From positions 1-64,000 of the forward strand of contig NZTP01000066.1 in NCBI GenBank assembly GCA_002696485.1: a stretch of DNA of 64,000 bases, written 5' to 3'. The translations under genes were made by a program, and so were the position numbers. Shown piece by piece: positions 18,001 to 27,375 of this stretch. Within the stretch, counting starts at the first letter, position 1, and every line of letters begins with the position of its first letter. The notes beneath the pieces were generated by a model. It was not told the origin of the DNA. It saw nothing but the letters and a program-made list of their open reading frames with translations, and did no database searches. Source of the DNA: Altibacter sp. Lineage in GTDB: Bacteria; Bacteroidota; Bacteroidia; Flavobacteriales; Flavobacteriaceae.

Positions 18001-18710
18001 ACAGTGAGCGGGAGATGGCCAATGCACTCTATTTAGCCGGATTTGACGTCAAGGACGTTCACATGACCGACCTTATTGAAGGACGAGAAACTTTAGAGGA
18101 CATTCGTTTTATTGCAGCAGTAGGCGGATTCTCAAACAGTGATGTTCTTGGAAGTGCCAAGGGATGGGCCGGCGCCTTCTTATACAATGAAAAAGCAAAT
18201 AAGGCCTTAAAGGATTTCTTTGCGAAAGACGATACACTATCACTAGGCGTTTGTAACGGGTGTCAATTGTTCATAGAACTAGGACTTCTCACACCAAATG
18301 ATACAGAAAAACCGAAGATGTTGCACAATGACACAGGAAAATTCGAGTGTCATTTTACATCGGTGACCATTCAGAAGAACAATTCGGTCATGCTCTCTTC
18401 GCTGGAAGGAAGCACGCTGGGAATCTGGGCAGCGCATGGTGAAGGAAAGTTCAGCTTTCCGAAGGAAGAATCACAGTACAATATCGTTGCCAAATACGGC
18501 TATGAAGGCTTACCTGCCAATCCGAATGGAAGTGATTACAATACGGCAATGATGACAGACGTCACCGGCAGACACTTGGTAATGATGCCTCATTTAGAGC
18601 GTTCCACATTCCCGTGGAATTGGCCCTATTACCCCAAAGACAGAAACGATGAAGTTTCACCTTGGATAGAGGCATTTGTCAATGCACGAAAATGGTTAGA
18701 GCGTAAGTAA
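15033..18710 (+). pseudogene. purL: Phosphoribosylformylglycinamidine synthase interrupted by an in-frame TAA
   Basis: The full frame encodes the large single-chain FGAM synthase (about 1225 residues), which uses ATP and glutamine to convert FGAR to FGAM in step four of purine synthesis. The N-terminal part ends at TAA 16410-16412, exactly where family members have Leu: the local reading is HGAGRHLNC-stop-SELVEETGG, against the expected GAGGHLNCLSELVEETGG. Translation continues in the same frame (15033 and 16458 differ by a multiple of three) to 18710 with no other defect, including the glutaminase domain (GVCNGCQLFIELG, Cys nucleophile; GEGKFSFP; HLERSTFPWNWPYY). A TTA-to-TAA change would explain the stop. 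The Arg in place of Gly five residues before it is a second unusual substitution. Either the gene is recently dead or the base calls are wrong. Confidence 0.9.
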
Positions 18711-18771
18711 AAATAACATGGTAAGTGAAATTGATTTTAAAAGACTAACTTACCTATTAAAAGAAAAAACA

Positions 18772-21171
18772 ATGAAAAAATTCGCAATAATACTTTTTCT
18801 GGCATTCAGCATTCCGTCTTTAGCCCAAGAATTTCAGGAGATTTATCAACGAGCTCAAATAAACTATACCGCTCAAGAAGATCTTGCCCGTTTGAATTCG
18901 CTTGGCATACCCATAGATCATGGAACTCACAAAAAGGGGTTCTATATTATTTCAGATTTCTCGCGTACCGAACTGGCAGTAGCGCGCAATGCCGGATTTA
19001 CCGTCGATGTCCTCATTGAAGATATAGCGGATTATTTTTTGCAACGAAATAACAATACCGAAGCTCCTCAAAAGAACCCTGGCTGCGAAGGGAACGGAAC
19101 GATCGATTATGCAACCCCGGCAAACTTTGAATTGGGCAGTATGGGAGGGTATTTAACTTATCAGGAGCTGTTGGACCAATTGGATGCCATGAAAAATCTG
19201 TATCCAGATTTAATTACGACGAAGGCCAATATTAGTAATTTCCTTACCGAGGGGCAACCCGATGCCTCTACGACGCCACCCATTGGAGGAAACGGTATCA
19301 AGTGGGTTAAAATTAGTGACAACCCGGACAGCACTTCCGAAGGAGAACCCCAAATATTATACACGGCAATTCATCATGCCAGAGAACCTGCTTCACTTTC
19401 ACAATTGGTCTTCTTTATGTGGTATTTATTAGAAAATTATGATACGGATCCTGAAGTACAGAGTATCTTAAACAATACCGAACTCTATTTTGTCCCTGTA
19501 ATAAATCCCGACGGATACCTTTACAACGAAAAGACCAATCCCAACGGAGGCGGATTATGGCGAAAGAATAGAAAAAACGGCACAGGTACAGACCTCAACC
19601 GAAACTACGACTACTATATAAACGGAGATCCAAATAACGGTATTTGGGGTGGCGAAGGTGCTTCGTCTAATCCCACCAGCCAAACCTATCACGGACCCTC
19701 CCCCTTTTCTGAAGTAGAAACACAAGCAATGAAATGGTTTGTGGAAAATCATGATTTTGTGATGGCCTTCAACAATCACACTTCCGGTGACTTATTATTG
19801 TATCCTTATGGCTATACAGCAAATGCTCCTACTCCCGAAAATGCTTTGTTTGTAGGAATTTCTGAAGAATTAGTATCACAAAACGGTTTTAATAACATCC
19901 TATCCTCCGAGCTTTATCCTGCTTCCGGTGTGAGTGATGACTTCATGTACGGTACCGTGGGTACCCACAATAAGATCTATGCTTTTACACCGGAAATCGG
20001 TCCTGAGTTCTGGCCTCCTTCCAATCAGATTGAAACTATTAGCAAAGGCATGATGTATCATAATATCACTGCTGCCAAAATGGTAAACAATTATGCCACT
20101 ATAAAAGATACAGCGCCTTTATTCACGGGTGCCGATGTAAGTGCAGATGCGAATTTTTCTATTAAACGATTAGGTGTTGCAGGATCAGGTACATTCGCTG
20201 TTCGCCTCAACCCCATTTCTTCAAATATTATTGCCAACGGCGATCCTGTGAATTTTACTGCAATGGATGTGCTACAGGAAGAAACCGGGAGCATTTCGTA
20301 TACCTTGGCAAATACCACACAAGCAGGTGATGAGATCTTGTATGAACTCATTATAAACAATGGAAGCTTTGACACTCCCGTGTTAGTCACAAAAATTGCC
20401 GGCAGTACCCTGGCGGTCTTTCAAGACTCAGGCGACAGTGTCACAGAAAATTTTACAAATAACGGATGGGGTACCACCTCAGCAAAATTTGTATCTCCTT
20501 CGAGCTCTATTACCGACTCCCCATCCGGAAATTATTCGGCGAATGCCAATAAAACCATTACCCTAAGCGAACCAATTGATCTTACCACTGCAATTGGGGC
20601 AACCGCTACCTTCTTTGCCACTTGGGAGATTGAAAACGATTACGACTATGTTCAATTTGAAGTATCCACTAACAATGGAGGCACTTGGATCCCTCAGTGC
20701 GGGAATTTTACGAATCCGGGAAGTACGAATAGTGCACAACCTACCGATGAGCCTCTGTACGATGGCGCTCAACCCGAATGGGTTCAAGAGGAGATCAATT
20801 TAAGTGATTATTTGGGAGAAACCATTTTAGTTCGTTTTCAATTCCGATCAGACAATGGTTTACAACAGGACGGTTTTTATTTTGATGATTTAACCATCAA
20901 CATCGTAGAAGAAGGTGTTTTAGGACTTCCTAACCTTTCAGAAGAGGACTTTAAGATCTATCCTAACCCTGTTCAAGACATACTGCATATCACCACCAAT
21001 ACGGTTAATTACAATGTATCCGTATTCTCCATTCAAGGGCAACAAGTGTTACAATCAGAGATACTTTCGGGGTCACAAAGCATTAATTACGGGTATTTAG
21101 CTTCAGGTATCTATGTAATGAAAATTACTTCGGAAACAGGAACGCATACACTGAAAATTATAAAAGAATAG
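18772..21171 (+). CDS. Secreted M14 zinc carboxypeptidase with T9SS sorting domain
   Basis: This 799-residue exopeptidase is exported by a signal peptide (MKKFAIILFLAFSIPSLAQ). The M14 domain (about 120-440) shows the zinc ligands HHAREPAS (His/Glu about 201-204) and the third His in NNHTSGDLLLYP (about 335), substrate-binding NPDGY and DLNRNYDYY, and the catalytic Glu in TPEIGPEFWP (about 409). A jelly-roll/MAM-like beta domain with NNGWGTT and FYFDDLTI (about 560-720) follows, then a T9SS type A sorting domain (KIYPNPVQDILHITTN to THTLKIIKE). It would remove C-terminal residues from extracellular peptides. The ATG at 18772 is preferred over the one at 18718 because it opens the signal peptide. 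It lies 61 bases after purL and ends at a strong terminator. Confidence 0.93.
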   Translation: MKKFAIILFLAFSIPSLAQEFQEIYQRAQINYTAQEDLARLNSLGIPIDHGTHKKGFYIISDFSRTELAVARNAGFTVDVLIEDIADYFLQRNNNTEAPQKNPGCEGNGTIDYATPANFELGSMGGYLTYQELLDQLDAMKNLYPDLITTKANISNFLTEGQPDASTTPPIGGNGIKWVKISDNPDSTSEGEPQILYTAIHHAREPASLSQLVFFMWYLLENYDTDPEVQSILNNTELYFVPVINPDGYLYNEKTNPNGGGLWRKNRKNGTGTDLNRNYDYYINGDPNNGIWGGEGASSNPTSQTYHGPSPFSEVETQAMKWFVENHDFVMAFNNHTSGDLLLYPYGYTANAPTPENALFVGISEELVSQNGFNNILSSELYPASGVSDDFMYGTVGTHNKIYAFTPEIGPEFWPPSNQIETISKGMMYHNITAAKMVNNYATIKDTAPLFTGADVSADANFSIKRLGVAGSGTFAVRLNPISSNIIANGDPVNFTAMDVLQEETGSISYTLANTTQAGDEILYELIINNGSFDTPVLVTKIAGSTLAVFQDSGDSVTENFTNNGWGTTSAKFVSPSSSITDSPSGNYSANANKTITLSEPIDLTTAIGATATFFATWEIENDYDYVQFEVSTNNGGTWIPQCGNFTNPGSTNSAQPTDEPLYDGAQPEWVQEEINLSDYLGETILVRFQFRSDNGLQQDGFYFDDLTINIVEEGVLGLPNLSEEDFKIYPNPVQDILHITTNTVNYNVSVFSIQGQQVLQSEILSGSQSINYGYLASGIYVMKITSETGTHTLKIIKE

Positions 21172-21198
21172 TGTAGGTTTCTTAAATACATAGTTTTG

Positions 21199-21225
21199 AA
21201 CCACGGCCATCGCCGTGGTTTTTTT
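21199..21225 (+). terminator. Rho-independent terminator after the M14 gene
   Basis: A 9-bp perfect stem AACCACGGC / GCCGTGGTT, loop CATC, followed by TTTTT. Confidence 0.92.
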
Positions 21226-21281
21226 ATTTCAGAAAAACTGAATAATTTTTCCTAATTTGCAATTTCACAATTGTATCAACC

Positions 21282-23060
21282 ATGACAGATCCAAAACGCC
21301 TATTTGACTTCCCCTATTATCAGTTAGAGAAATATCCTCAGGAAGCAGCCCTTGTTAGTAAAGTAAACGGAACGTGGGTAGCTACGTCTACACAAGAATA
21401 TATAAATAAAGCACAAGCGATAAGCCGTGGTCTTATGCGATTGGGAGTACAACCTAACGACAAGGTGGCTCTCATTTCCATGACCAATCGTACCGAATGG
21501 AATATTTGTGATATTGGTATCCTGCAAACGGGTGCTCAAGATGTGCCTATTTATCCAACAGTAAGTGAAGATGACTACGAGTACGTATTGAACCACAGCG
21601 AATCGGTATACTGCTTTGTTTCCTGCGCTGAAGTATATGCGAAGATCGCTAATATAAAAGACAATGTCCCTTCCCTGAAGGGAGTGTACAGTTTCGATGA
21701 ACTTGACAACTGCCCTAATTGGAGCGAAGTCCTTTCCTTGGGAGAAGATACCTCAAACCAGAGTGAACTCGATTCCAGAATGGAAGCTATCAAAGAAGAT
21801 GATCTGGCCACCCTTATTTACACCTCCGGAACGACGGGACGCCCCAAAGGGGTCATGCTCTCACATAAGAATATTTCGAGCAACGCCAAGAATAGCGAAA
21901 AACGATTACCTATAGAATTCGGAAAATCGAAAGCGCTCAGTTTCCTGCCGGTTTGCCATATTTATGAGCGCATGTTACTGTATATGTACCAATACTGTGG
22001 CGTGAGCATTCATTTTGCCGAAAGTCTTGAAACCATAAGTGACAATTTAAAGGAGATTAAACCTCATGTAATGACCGCGGTTCCTCGACTGCTGGAAAAA
22101 GTATACGATAAGATCATCGCGAAAGGATCTGACTTGACAGGCGTTAAGAAAAATTTATTCTTCTGGGCAGTGGAATTAGGTCTTCAATGGGAACCCTACG
22201 GAAAGAACGGCTGGTGGTATGAAACCAAATTAAAAGTGGCACGCAAATTAATCTTTAGCAAATGGCAGGAGGCACTGGGAGGTAATTTAGAAGCGATTGC
22301 ATCGGGTAGTGCTGCACTACAACCCCGTTTGGCCCGTGTATTCAATGCTGCCGGCATTCCGGTTATGGAAGGATATGGGCTTACAGAAACCAGCCCTGTA
22401 TTGACCGTAAATGATATGCGTAACGGTGGTTTTAGGATTGGAACCGTTGGAAAACCGCTCGCAGACACCGAAATCAAAATTGCAGACGATGGTGAGATCC
22501 TTGCCAAAGGACCACAGGTCATGATGGGTTATTACAAAGATCCCGAACAAACGGCACAGGTGCTTAAAGACGGTTATTTTCATACAGGAGATATCGGAGA
22601 GATCGACAGTGATGGTTTCTTAAAAATCACCGACCGAAAAAAGGAAATGTTCAAGACCAGCGGTGGCAAATATGTGGCACCACAACTTATCGAAAATGCC
22701 ATGAAACAATCCAGATTCATCGATCAGATCATGGTCATTGGAGAAGGCGAAAGAATGCCCGCGGCGCTCATCCAACCCAATTGGGAGTTTGTTGCCGATT
22801 GGAACAAACGCAAAGGCAAGAACCTTTCCACAGACCCAAAAGAATTGGTCCATGACGAAACGCTTATTGCACGAATTCAAAGAGAAGTCGATTTCTATAA
22901 TGAACGCTTCGGAAAGTGGGAAAAGATAAAGAAATTCGAACTTACTCCAGATGTATGGAGTATTGAAGATGGTCACCTTACCCCTACTATGAAAATGAAA
23001 AGGAAAGTGATTAAAGAGAAATACATGGATCTGTACAAAAAGATCTATGAACAGGAGTAG
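21282..23060 (+). CDS. Long-chain fatty acid-CoA ligase
   Basis: This 592-residue AMP-forming acyl-CoA synthetase activates free fatty acids with ATP and CoA, the entry step to beta-oxidation, at the inner face of the cytoplasmic membrane. The AMP-binding signature YTSGTTGRPKGVMLSH is at about 179-194, followed by EGYGLTETSPV (about 363-373), YFHTGDIGEIDSDGFLKITDRKKE (about 430-453) and the C-terminal domain lysine hinge region GGKYVAPQLIE. Length and motifs fit the FadD/LACS group typical of Bacteroidota (AMP-dependent synthetase/ligase). It has its own terminator but sits directly upstream of the MarR-fad cluster in the same direction, so it is functionally part of it. Confidence 0.94.
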   Translation: MTDPKRLFDFPYYQLEKYPQEAALVSKVNGTWVATSTQEYINKAQAISRGLMRLGVQPNDKVALISMTNRTEWNICDIGILQTGAQDVPIYPTVSEDDYEYVLNHSESVYCFVSCAEVYAKIANIKDNVPSLKGVYSFDELDNCPNWSEVLSLGEDTSNQSELDSRMEAIKEDDLATLIYTSGTTGRPKGVMLSHKNISSNAKNSEKRLPIEFGKSKALSFLPVCHIYERMLLYMYQYCGVSIHFAESLETISDNLKEIKPHVMTAVPRLLEKVYDKIIAKGSDLTGVKKNLFFWAVELGLQWEPYGKNGWWYETKLKVARKLIFSKWQEALGGNLEAIASGSAALQPRLARVFNAAGIPVMEGYGLTETSPVLTVNDMRNGGFRIGTVGKPLADTEIKIADDGEILAKGPQVMMGYYKDPEQTAQVLKDGYFHTGDIGEIDSDGFLKITDRKKEMFKTSGGKYVAPQLIENAMKQSRFIDQIMVIGEGERMPAALIQPNWEFVADWNKRKGKNLSTDPKELVHDETLIARIQREVDFYNERFGKWEKIKKFELTPDVWSIEDGHLTPTMKMKRKVIKEKYMDLYKKIYEQE

Positions 23061-23079
23061 AGACTAAAAGAAATAGATA

Positions 23080-23110
23080 AAAAGAGCCTTCAACCAAAGG
23101 CTCTTTTCTT
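23080..23110 (+). terminator. Rho-independent terminator after the acyl-CoA ligase gene
   Basis: An 11-bp perfect stem AAAAGAGCCTT / AAGGCTCTTTT with the loop CAACCA and further Ts. It separates the ligase transcript from the marR-fad unit. Confidence 0.92.
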
Positions 23111-23176
23111 TTAATTGGATGCGCCGGTGTTTTACTAATTATAATATTTTTCCTACAAACTAAAATTTTTGCTTAT

Positions 23177-23196
23177 TTGTTATGCATGCATAACAA
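23177..23196. promoter_or_regulatory. Perfect 20-bp palindrome, probable MarR operator
   Basis: The half-site TTGTTATGCA is followed immediately by its exact inverse TGCATAACAA, with no mismatch. It lies 33-52 bases before the marR ATG and ends 7 bases before the -7 box at 23204, where a bound repressor would block polymerase. Size and symmetry fit a MarR-family dimer site; autoregulation is the usual arrangement in that family. Confidence 0.75.
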
Positions 23197-23203
23197 TATT
23201 TTG

Positions 23204-23211
23204 TATATTTG
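23204..23211 (+). promoter_or_regulatory. -7 box of the marR-fad operon
   Basis: TATATTTG is a full TAnnTTTG match, 17 bases before the ATG at 23229. A TTTG at 23176-23179 lies 24 bases upstream, slightly long for a -33 element, and overlaps the left edge of the palindrome. Confidence 0.6.
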
Positions 23212-23228
23212 AGATTCAATTGTTTTGT

Positions 23229-23675
23229 ATGAAGGAAAAGACCATTGATTATGTACTTCGATCCACATGGATGACCATTCAGAAGATGTATAATGAAGAG
23301 GCGGGCAAAAAAGGGAGTACCATGGCTACAGGCTTCGCGCTAATTAGCATCGATCCTGAAGAAGGTACGGCTTCAACAGCTTTAGGACCAAAAATGGGGA
23401 TGGAATCCACCAGTTTGTCCCGTACCTTAAAGGTCATGGAAGAGAAAGGGCTCATTGTTAGAAAACCCAATCCGTTAGACGGAAGAGGTGTTATTGTTCA
23501 CCTTACGCCTTTCGGAAAAGAAATGCGTGAATTCTCTAAAAGTGTGGTGTTCCGGTTTGACGAAGCCATTAAAGAATCTGTTTCCGAAGAAGACCTGCAA
23601 ACGTTTAAGAATGTAGCACACACTATCGTGGAACTCATAAACAATAAAAAGATTTATTCTACTGAAAAAATTTAG
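23229..23675 (+). CDS. MarR family transcriptional regulator
   Basis: This 148-residue winged-helix regulator probably binds as a dimer to the palindrome just upstream and responds to a fatty acid or acyl-CoA. The DNA-binding region is visible at about 50-100: TSLSRTLKVMEEKGLIVRKPNPLDGRGVIVHLTPFGKEM carries the recognition helix (TSLSRTLKVME) and the wing with the conserved Asp-Gly-Arg. The flanking N- and C-terminal helices form the dimer interface. The ATG at 23229 replaces the longer open frame beginning 60 bases earlier, which would run through the -7 box and palindrome. It precedes fadN by 6 bases and is evidently the operon's own regulator. The ligand is inferred from context. Confidence 0.92.
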   Translation: MKEKTIDYVLRSTWMTIQKMYNEEAGKKGSTMATGFALISIDPEEGTASTALGPKMGMESTSLSRTLKVMEEKGLIVRKPNPLDGRGVIVHLTPFGKEMREFSKSVVFRFDEAIKESVSEEDLQTFKNVAHTIVELINNKKIYSTEKI

Positions 23676-23681
23676 CATATC

Positions 23682-26090
23682 ATGTCAAAAAGAAGAATTA
23701 ACAAAGTAGCTGTAATCGGTTCCGGAATTATGGGAAGCGGTATAGCTTGTCATTTTGCAAATATTGGAGTTGAAGTGCTTTTGCTCGATATCATCCCGCG
23801 CGAACTGACCGATAAGGAAAAAGCAAAAGGACTTACGTTAGAAGACAATGCGGTTCGAAACAGATTGGTCAACGAAGCTTTGACTTCTGCCATAAAATCG
23901 AAACCCGCACCGTTATATCACAAGGATTTTGCCAATCGTATCACGACCGGAAATCTGGAAGACGATATAGCGAAGGTAAAAGATGCCGACTGGATCATTG
24001 AAGTGGTGGTCGAACGATTGGATATCAAAAAACAAGTGTTCGAAAAGCTGGAAAAGCACAGAACTCCCGGCACATTGATCACATCGAACACCTCAGGGAT
24101 TCCTATCGCATTTATGAGCGAAGGACGCAGCGAGGATTTCCAGAAACACTTTTGCGGCACCCATTTCTTCAATCCGCCGCGATACCTAAAACTCTTTGAG
24201 ATCATTCCCGGTCCTAAAACATCCAACGATGTTCTTGATTTCCTCAACGGATACGGTGAGAAGTTCCTCGGAAAGACCACTGTAATTGCTAAGGACACTC
24301 CGGCTTTTATTGGGAACCGTATTGGAATCTTCGGAATACAAAGTCTGTTTCATTTGGTAAAGGAAATGGGACTAACCATAGAAGAAGTAGACAAGTTGAC
24401 CGGACCCGTTATCGGGAGGCCTAAATCGGCTACCTTCCGAACAGTGGATGTAGTAGGATTAGACACTTTGGTGCATGTTGCCAACGGTATTTACGAAAAT
24501 GTTCCCGATGATGAAGAACACGATGTTTTTGAACTGCCCAATTTCATCAATACCATGATGGATAACAACTGGCTGGGAAGCAAGACAGGGCAAGGTTTTT
24601 ATAAAAAAGTGAAGAAAGACGATGGAAGTAGTGAGATTCTTGGTATGGATCTCGAAACCATGGAATACCGCTCTGCGAAAAAAGCCTCCTTCTCCACCCT
24701 CGAGCAAACTAAGTCTGTCGATAAAGTGGTCGATCGTTTTCCCATCCTCATCGATGGAAAGGACAAAGCCGGTGAATTCTACCGCAAAAACTTTGGTGGG
24801 ATGTTTGCTTACGTATCTAAACGAATTCCCGAGATCACCGATGAACTCTACAAGATTGACGATGCTATGAAAGCCGGATTTGGATGGGAGAATGGACCGT
24901 TTGAGATTTGGGACGCCGTAGGGGTCAAAAAAGGGATTGAACTTATAAAAGCAGTAGGTAAAGAACCGGCGTCATGGGTGCATGAAATGCTCGACGCGGG
25001 TGTCGATTCGTTCTACACTTTAAAAGACGGAGCATCCTACTATTACGATATTCCCAAAAAGAAACATGTTAAGGTTCCCGGTCAAGATGCTTTTATCATT
25101 TTGGACAACATCCGAAAATCGTCTGAAGTCTTTAAAAACAGCGGCGTTATTGTAGAAGACTTGGGAGATGGGATCTTGAATGTTGAGTTCCAAAGCAAGA
25201 TGAACAGCATTGGAGGTGATGTGCTGGCAGGGCTGAATAAAGCCATAGATATTGCCGAGCAGGATTTCGATGGTCTTGTGGTTGGAAATCAAGGGACCAA
25301 TTTCTCTGTGGGAGCCAATATCGGGATGATCTTTATGATGGCTGTCGAGCAAGAATATGACGAATTGAATGCAGCAGTTAAATATTTTCAAGACAGTTGC
25401 ATGCGCTTGCGCTACTCTTCTATTCCAACTGTGGTTGCACCTCACGGCATGACCTTGGGCGGAGGCTGTGAAATGACCCTTCACGCCGATCGTGTTGTAG
25501 CAGCTGCCGAGAGCTACATAGGACTTGTAGAATTTGGAGTGGGTGTGATTCCGGGCGGAGGCGGATCGAAAGAAATGGCGCTTCGAGCAAGTGATACGTT
25601 TCAGAAGAACGACGTAGAGCTAAACAGGCTTCAGGAGTATTTCCTTACCATAGGAATGGCAAAAGTCTCGACTTCGGCGTACGAGGCATTTGATACTGGT
25701 ATCCTTCAGAAAGGAAAAGATATTGTGATCGTCAATAAAGACAGACAGATCGCTGAAGCAAAAGCAGTAGCGAGAATGATGGCAGATCAAGGATATACCA
25801 AACCGGTGAAGCGCAAGGATGTAAAAGTGTTAGGTAAACAAGCCCTTGGAATGTTTTTGGTTGGCACCGATTCTATGGAAGCAGGTAATTACATAAGTGA
25901 GCACGATAAGAAGATCGCCAATAAATTAGCGTACGTAATGGCGGGTGGGGATCTTTCTGAACCTACCATGGTAAGCGAACAATACTTGCTTGATCTAGAG
26001 CGTGAAGCGTTCTTGTCCTTGGCCGGAGAACGTAAGACCTTAGAGCGTTTACAGCATATGATACAAAAAGGAAAGCCTTTAAGAAATTAG
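23682..26090 (+). CDS. fadN: 3-hydroxyacyl-CoA dehydrogenase / enoyl-CoA hydratase, FadN-type
   Basis: This 802-residue bifunctional enzyme hydrates trans-2-enoyl-CoA and oxidises the resulting 3-hydroxyacyl-CoA with NAD in the cytoplasm. The dehydrogenase comes first: Rossmann motif GSGIMGSGIACHFANIG (about 13-29), the catalytic region GTHFFNPPRYLKLFEIIPG (His about 160), and the C-terminal dehydrogenase domains up to about 470. The hydratase/isomerase (crotonase) domain follows at about 490-700, with NFSVGANIGM and PHGMTLGGGCEMTLHADR forming the oxyanion hole. This order is opposite to E. coli FadB but matches FadN of Bacillus subtilis. Gene order fadN-fadA-fadE is also the same as there. 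Confidence 0.93.
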   Translation: MSKRRINKVAVIGSGIMGSGIACHFANIGVEVLLLDIIPRELTDKEKAKGLTLEDNAVRNRLVNEALTSAIKSKPAPLYHKDFANRITTGNLEDDIAKVKDADWIIEVVVERLDIKKQVFEKLEKHRTPGTLITSNTSGIPIAFMSEGRSEDFQKHFCGTHFFNPPRYLKLFEIIPGPKTSNDVLDFLNGYGEKFLGKTTVIAKDTPAFIGNRIGIFGIQSLFHLVKEMGLTIEEVDKLTGPVIGRPKSATFRTVDVVGLDTLVHVANGIYENVPDDEEHDVFELPNFINTMMDNNWLGSKTGQGFYKKVKKDDGSSEILGMDLETMEYRSAKKASFSTLEQTKSVDKVVDRFPILIDGKDKAGEFYRKNFGGMFAYVSKRIPEITDELYKIDDAMKAGFGWENGPFEIWDAVGVKKGIELIKAVGKEPASWVHEMLDAGVDSFYTLKDGASYYYDIPKKKHVKVPGQDAFIILDNIRKSSEVFKNSGVIVEDLGDGILNVEFQSKMNSIGGDVLAGLNKAIDIAEQDFDGLVVGNQGTNFSVGANIGMIFMMAVEQEYDELNAAVKYFQDSCMRLRYSSIPTVVAPHGMTLGGGCEMTLHADRVVAAAESYIGLVEFGVGVIPGGGGSKEMALRASDTFQKNDVELNRLQEYFLTIGMAKVSTSAYEAFDTGILQKGKDIVIVNKDRQIAEAKAVARMMADQGYTKPVKRKDVKVLGKQALGMFLVGTDSMEAGNYISEHDKKIANKLAYVMAGGDLSEPTMVSEQYLLDLEREAFLSLAGERKTLERLQHMIQKGKPLRN

Positions 26091-26152
26091 ATACTTAGAT
26101 TCTCAATTTTCAGGATTCAAAGGATCCGACATTAAAAAACAAACTCTAAAAA

Positions 26153-27343
26153 ATGAAAACAGCATATATAGTAAAAGCATATAGAACGGCCGTCGGAAAG
26201 GCTCCACGAGGATTATTTCGTTTCAAGCGACCTGATGAACTGGCAGCAGAGACTATCGAGTACATCATGAAGGAACTTCCGCAATTGGAAAAGACCAGAA
26301 TAGACGATGTCATGGTAGGTAATGCAATGCCGGAAGCCGAGCAAGGACTTAATATGGCGCGTCTTATATCCCTTATGGGATTGAAAATAGAAGATGTGCC
26401 GGGCGTTACCGTGAACAGGTATTGCGCTTCAGGAATTGAAACCATTGCCATGGCTACAGCAAAAATTCAAAGTGGGATGGCCCAATGTATTATTGCCGGG
26501 GGCGCCGAAAGCATGAGCTATATCCCCATGGGTGGTTATAAACCTACACCAGATTATGATGTGGCAAAATCAGGCAATGAGGATTACTATTGGGGAATGG
26601 GACTTACTGCGGAAGCAGTTGCCAAGCAATTTAATGTTTCCCGTGAAGATCAGGACCAATTTGCATATCAATCGCACCAAAAAGCACTCAAAGCTCAGAA
26701 GGAAGGTAAATTTGATGACCAGATCGTTCCTATCAAGGTGGAACATACGTTTGTGAACGATGCCGGGAAGAAGGAAACCACCTCCTATACCGTTGCGAAA
26801 GACGAAGGACCCCGAGCTGATACATCCCTGGAAGTACTTGCGAAATTGCGTCCTGTCTTTGCTGAAGGAGGAAGTGTAACCGCAGGGAACTCCTCGCAAA
26901 TGAGTGACGGTGCTGCTTTTGTGATGGTCATGAGTGAAGAGATGGTCAAAGAACTTAATCTAGAACCTATTGCACGCCTCGTAAACTTCGCCGCTGCCGG
27001 TGTGGAACCTCGCATTATGGGTATTGGTCCTGTGAAAGCGATTCCAAAAGCCTTAAAGCAAGCCGGTTTACAACAAAAGGATATGGAATTAATTGAACTA
27101 AATGAAGCCTTTGCTTCCCAATCCCTTGCTGTTATTAGAGAGCTGGACCTTAACAAAGAGATCGTTAATGTCAACGGAGGCGCAATTGCACTTGGCCACC
27201 CCTTGGGTTGTACAGGTGCAAAACTTTCGGTGCAGTTGTTCGACGAGATGCGAAAGCGCAGCATGAAAGGTAAATACGGCATGGTTACCATGTGCGTTGG
27301 AACCGGACAAGGTGCAGCGGGTATTTATGAGTTTTTAAAATAA
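26153..27343 (+). CDS. fadA: Acetyl-CoA C-acyltransferase (3-ketoacyl-CoA thiolase)
   Basis: This 396-residue thiolase cleaves 3-ketoacyl-CoA with CoA to give acetyl-CoA and a shortened acyl-CoA, the last step of the beta-oxidation cycle. The active-site cysteine is in VNRYCASGIETIAMA (Cys about 91), the catalytic His in NGGAIALGHPLGCTGAK (about 349) and the second Cys in MCVGTGQGAAG (about 381). NEAFASQS is also present. Length is normal for the degradative thiolases. It follows fadN by 62 bases and would supply the partner subunit of the trifunctional complex. Its stop codon is immediately followed by the left inverted repeat of the four-helix-bundle cassette. Confidence 0.95.
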   Translation: MKTAYIVKAYRTAVGKAPRGLFRFKRPDELAAETIEYIMKELPQLEKTRIDDVMVGNAMPEAEQGLNMARLISLMGLKIEDVPGVTVNRYCASGIETIAMATAKIQSGMAQCIIAGGAESMSYIPMGGYKPTPDYDVAKSGNEDYYWGMGLTAEAVAKQFNVSREDQDQFAYQSHQKALKAQKEGKFDDQIVPIKVEHTFVNDAGKKETTSYTVAKDEGPRADTSLEVLAKLRPVFAEGGSVTAGNSSQMSDGAAFVMVMSEEMVKELNLEPIARLVNFAAAGVEPRIMGIGPVKAIPKALKQAGLQQKDMELIELNEAFASQSLAVIRELDLNKEIVNVNGGAIALGHPLGCTGAKLSVQLFDEMRKRSMKGKYGMVTMCVGTGQGAAGIYEFLK

Positions 27344-27365
27344 GAAGAGGGAATACAGAAGAGAG
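27344..27365. repeat. Left imperfect terminal inverted repeat of the four-helix cassette
   Basis: GAAGAGGGAATACAGAAGAG followed by AG matches the reverse complement of 27746-27767 at 19 of 22 positions. It starts at the base after the fadA stop codon. The sequence is purine-only except for its two T and one C, unlike neighbouring DNA, and the GAGAATACAGAG pattern continues to the start of the enclosed gene. Confidence 0.7.
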
Positions 27366-27375
27366 AATACAGAGA

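Noticed and set aside
16458..18710. A separate gene starting at the Met codon 16458 downstream of the purL stop
   Set aside because: It is in the same frame as the first part, the joined sequence matches a single PurL without gap, and the ATG lies within a conserved segment rather than at a domain boundary.
23169..23228. N-terminal extension of the MarR protein
   Set aside because: The extension would translate the operator palindrome and the -7 box; the ATG at 23229 gives the normal family length.
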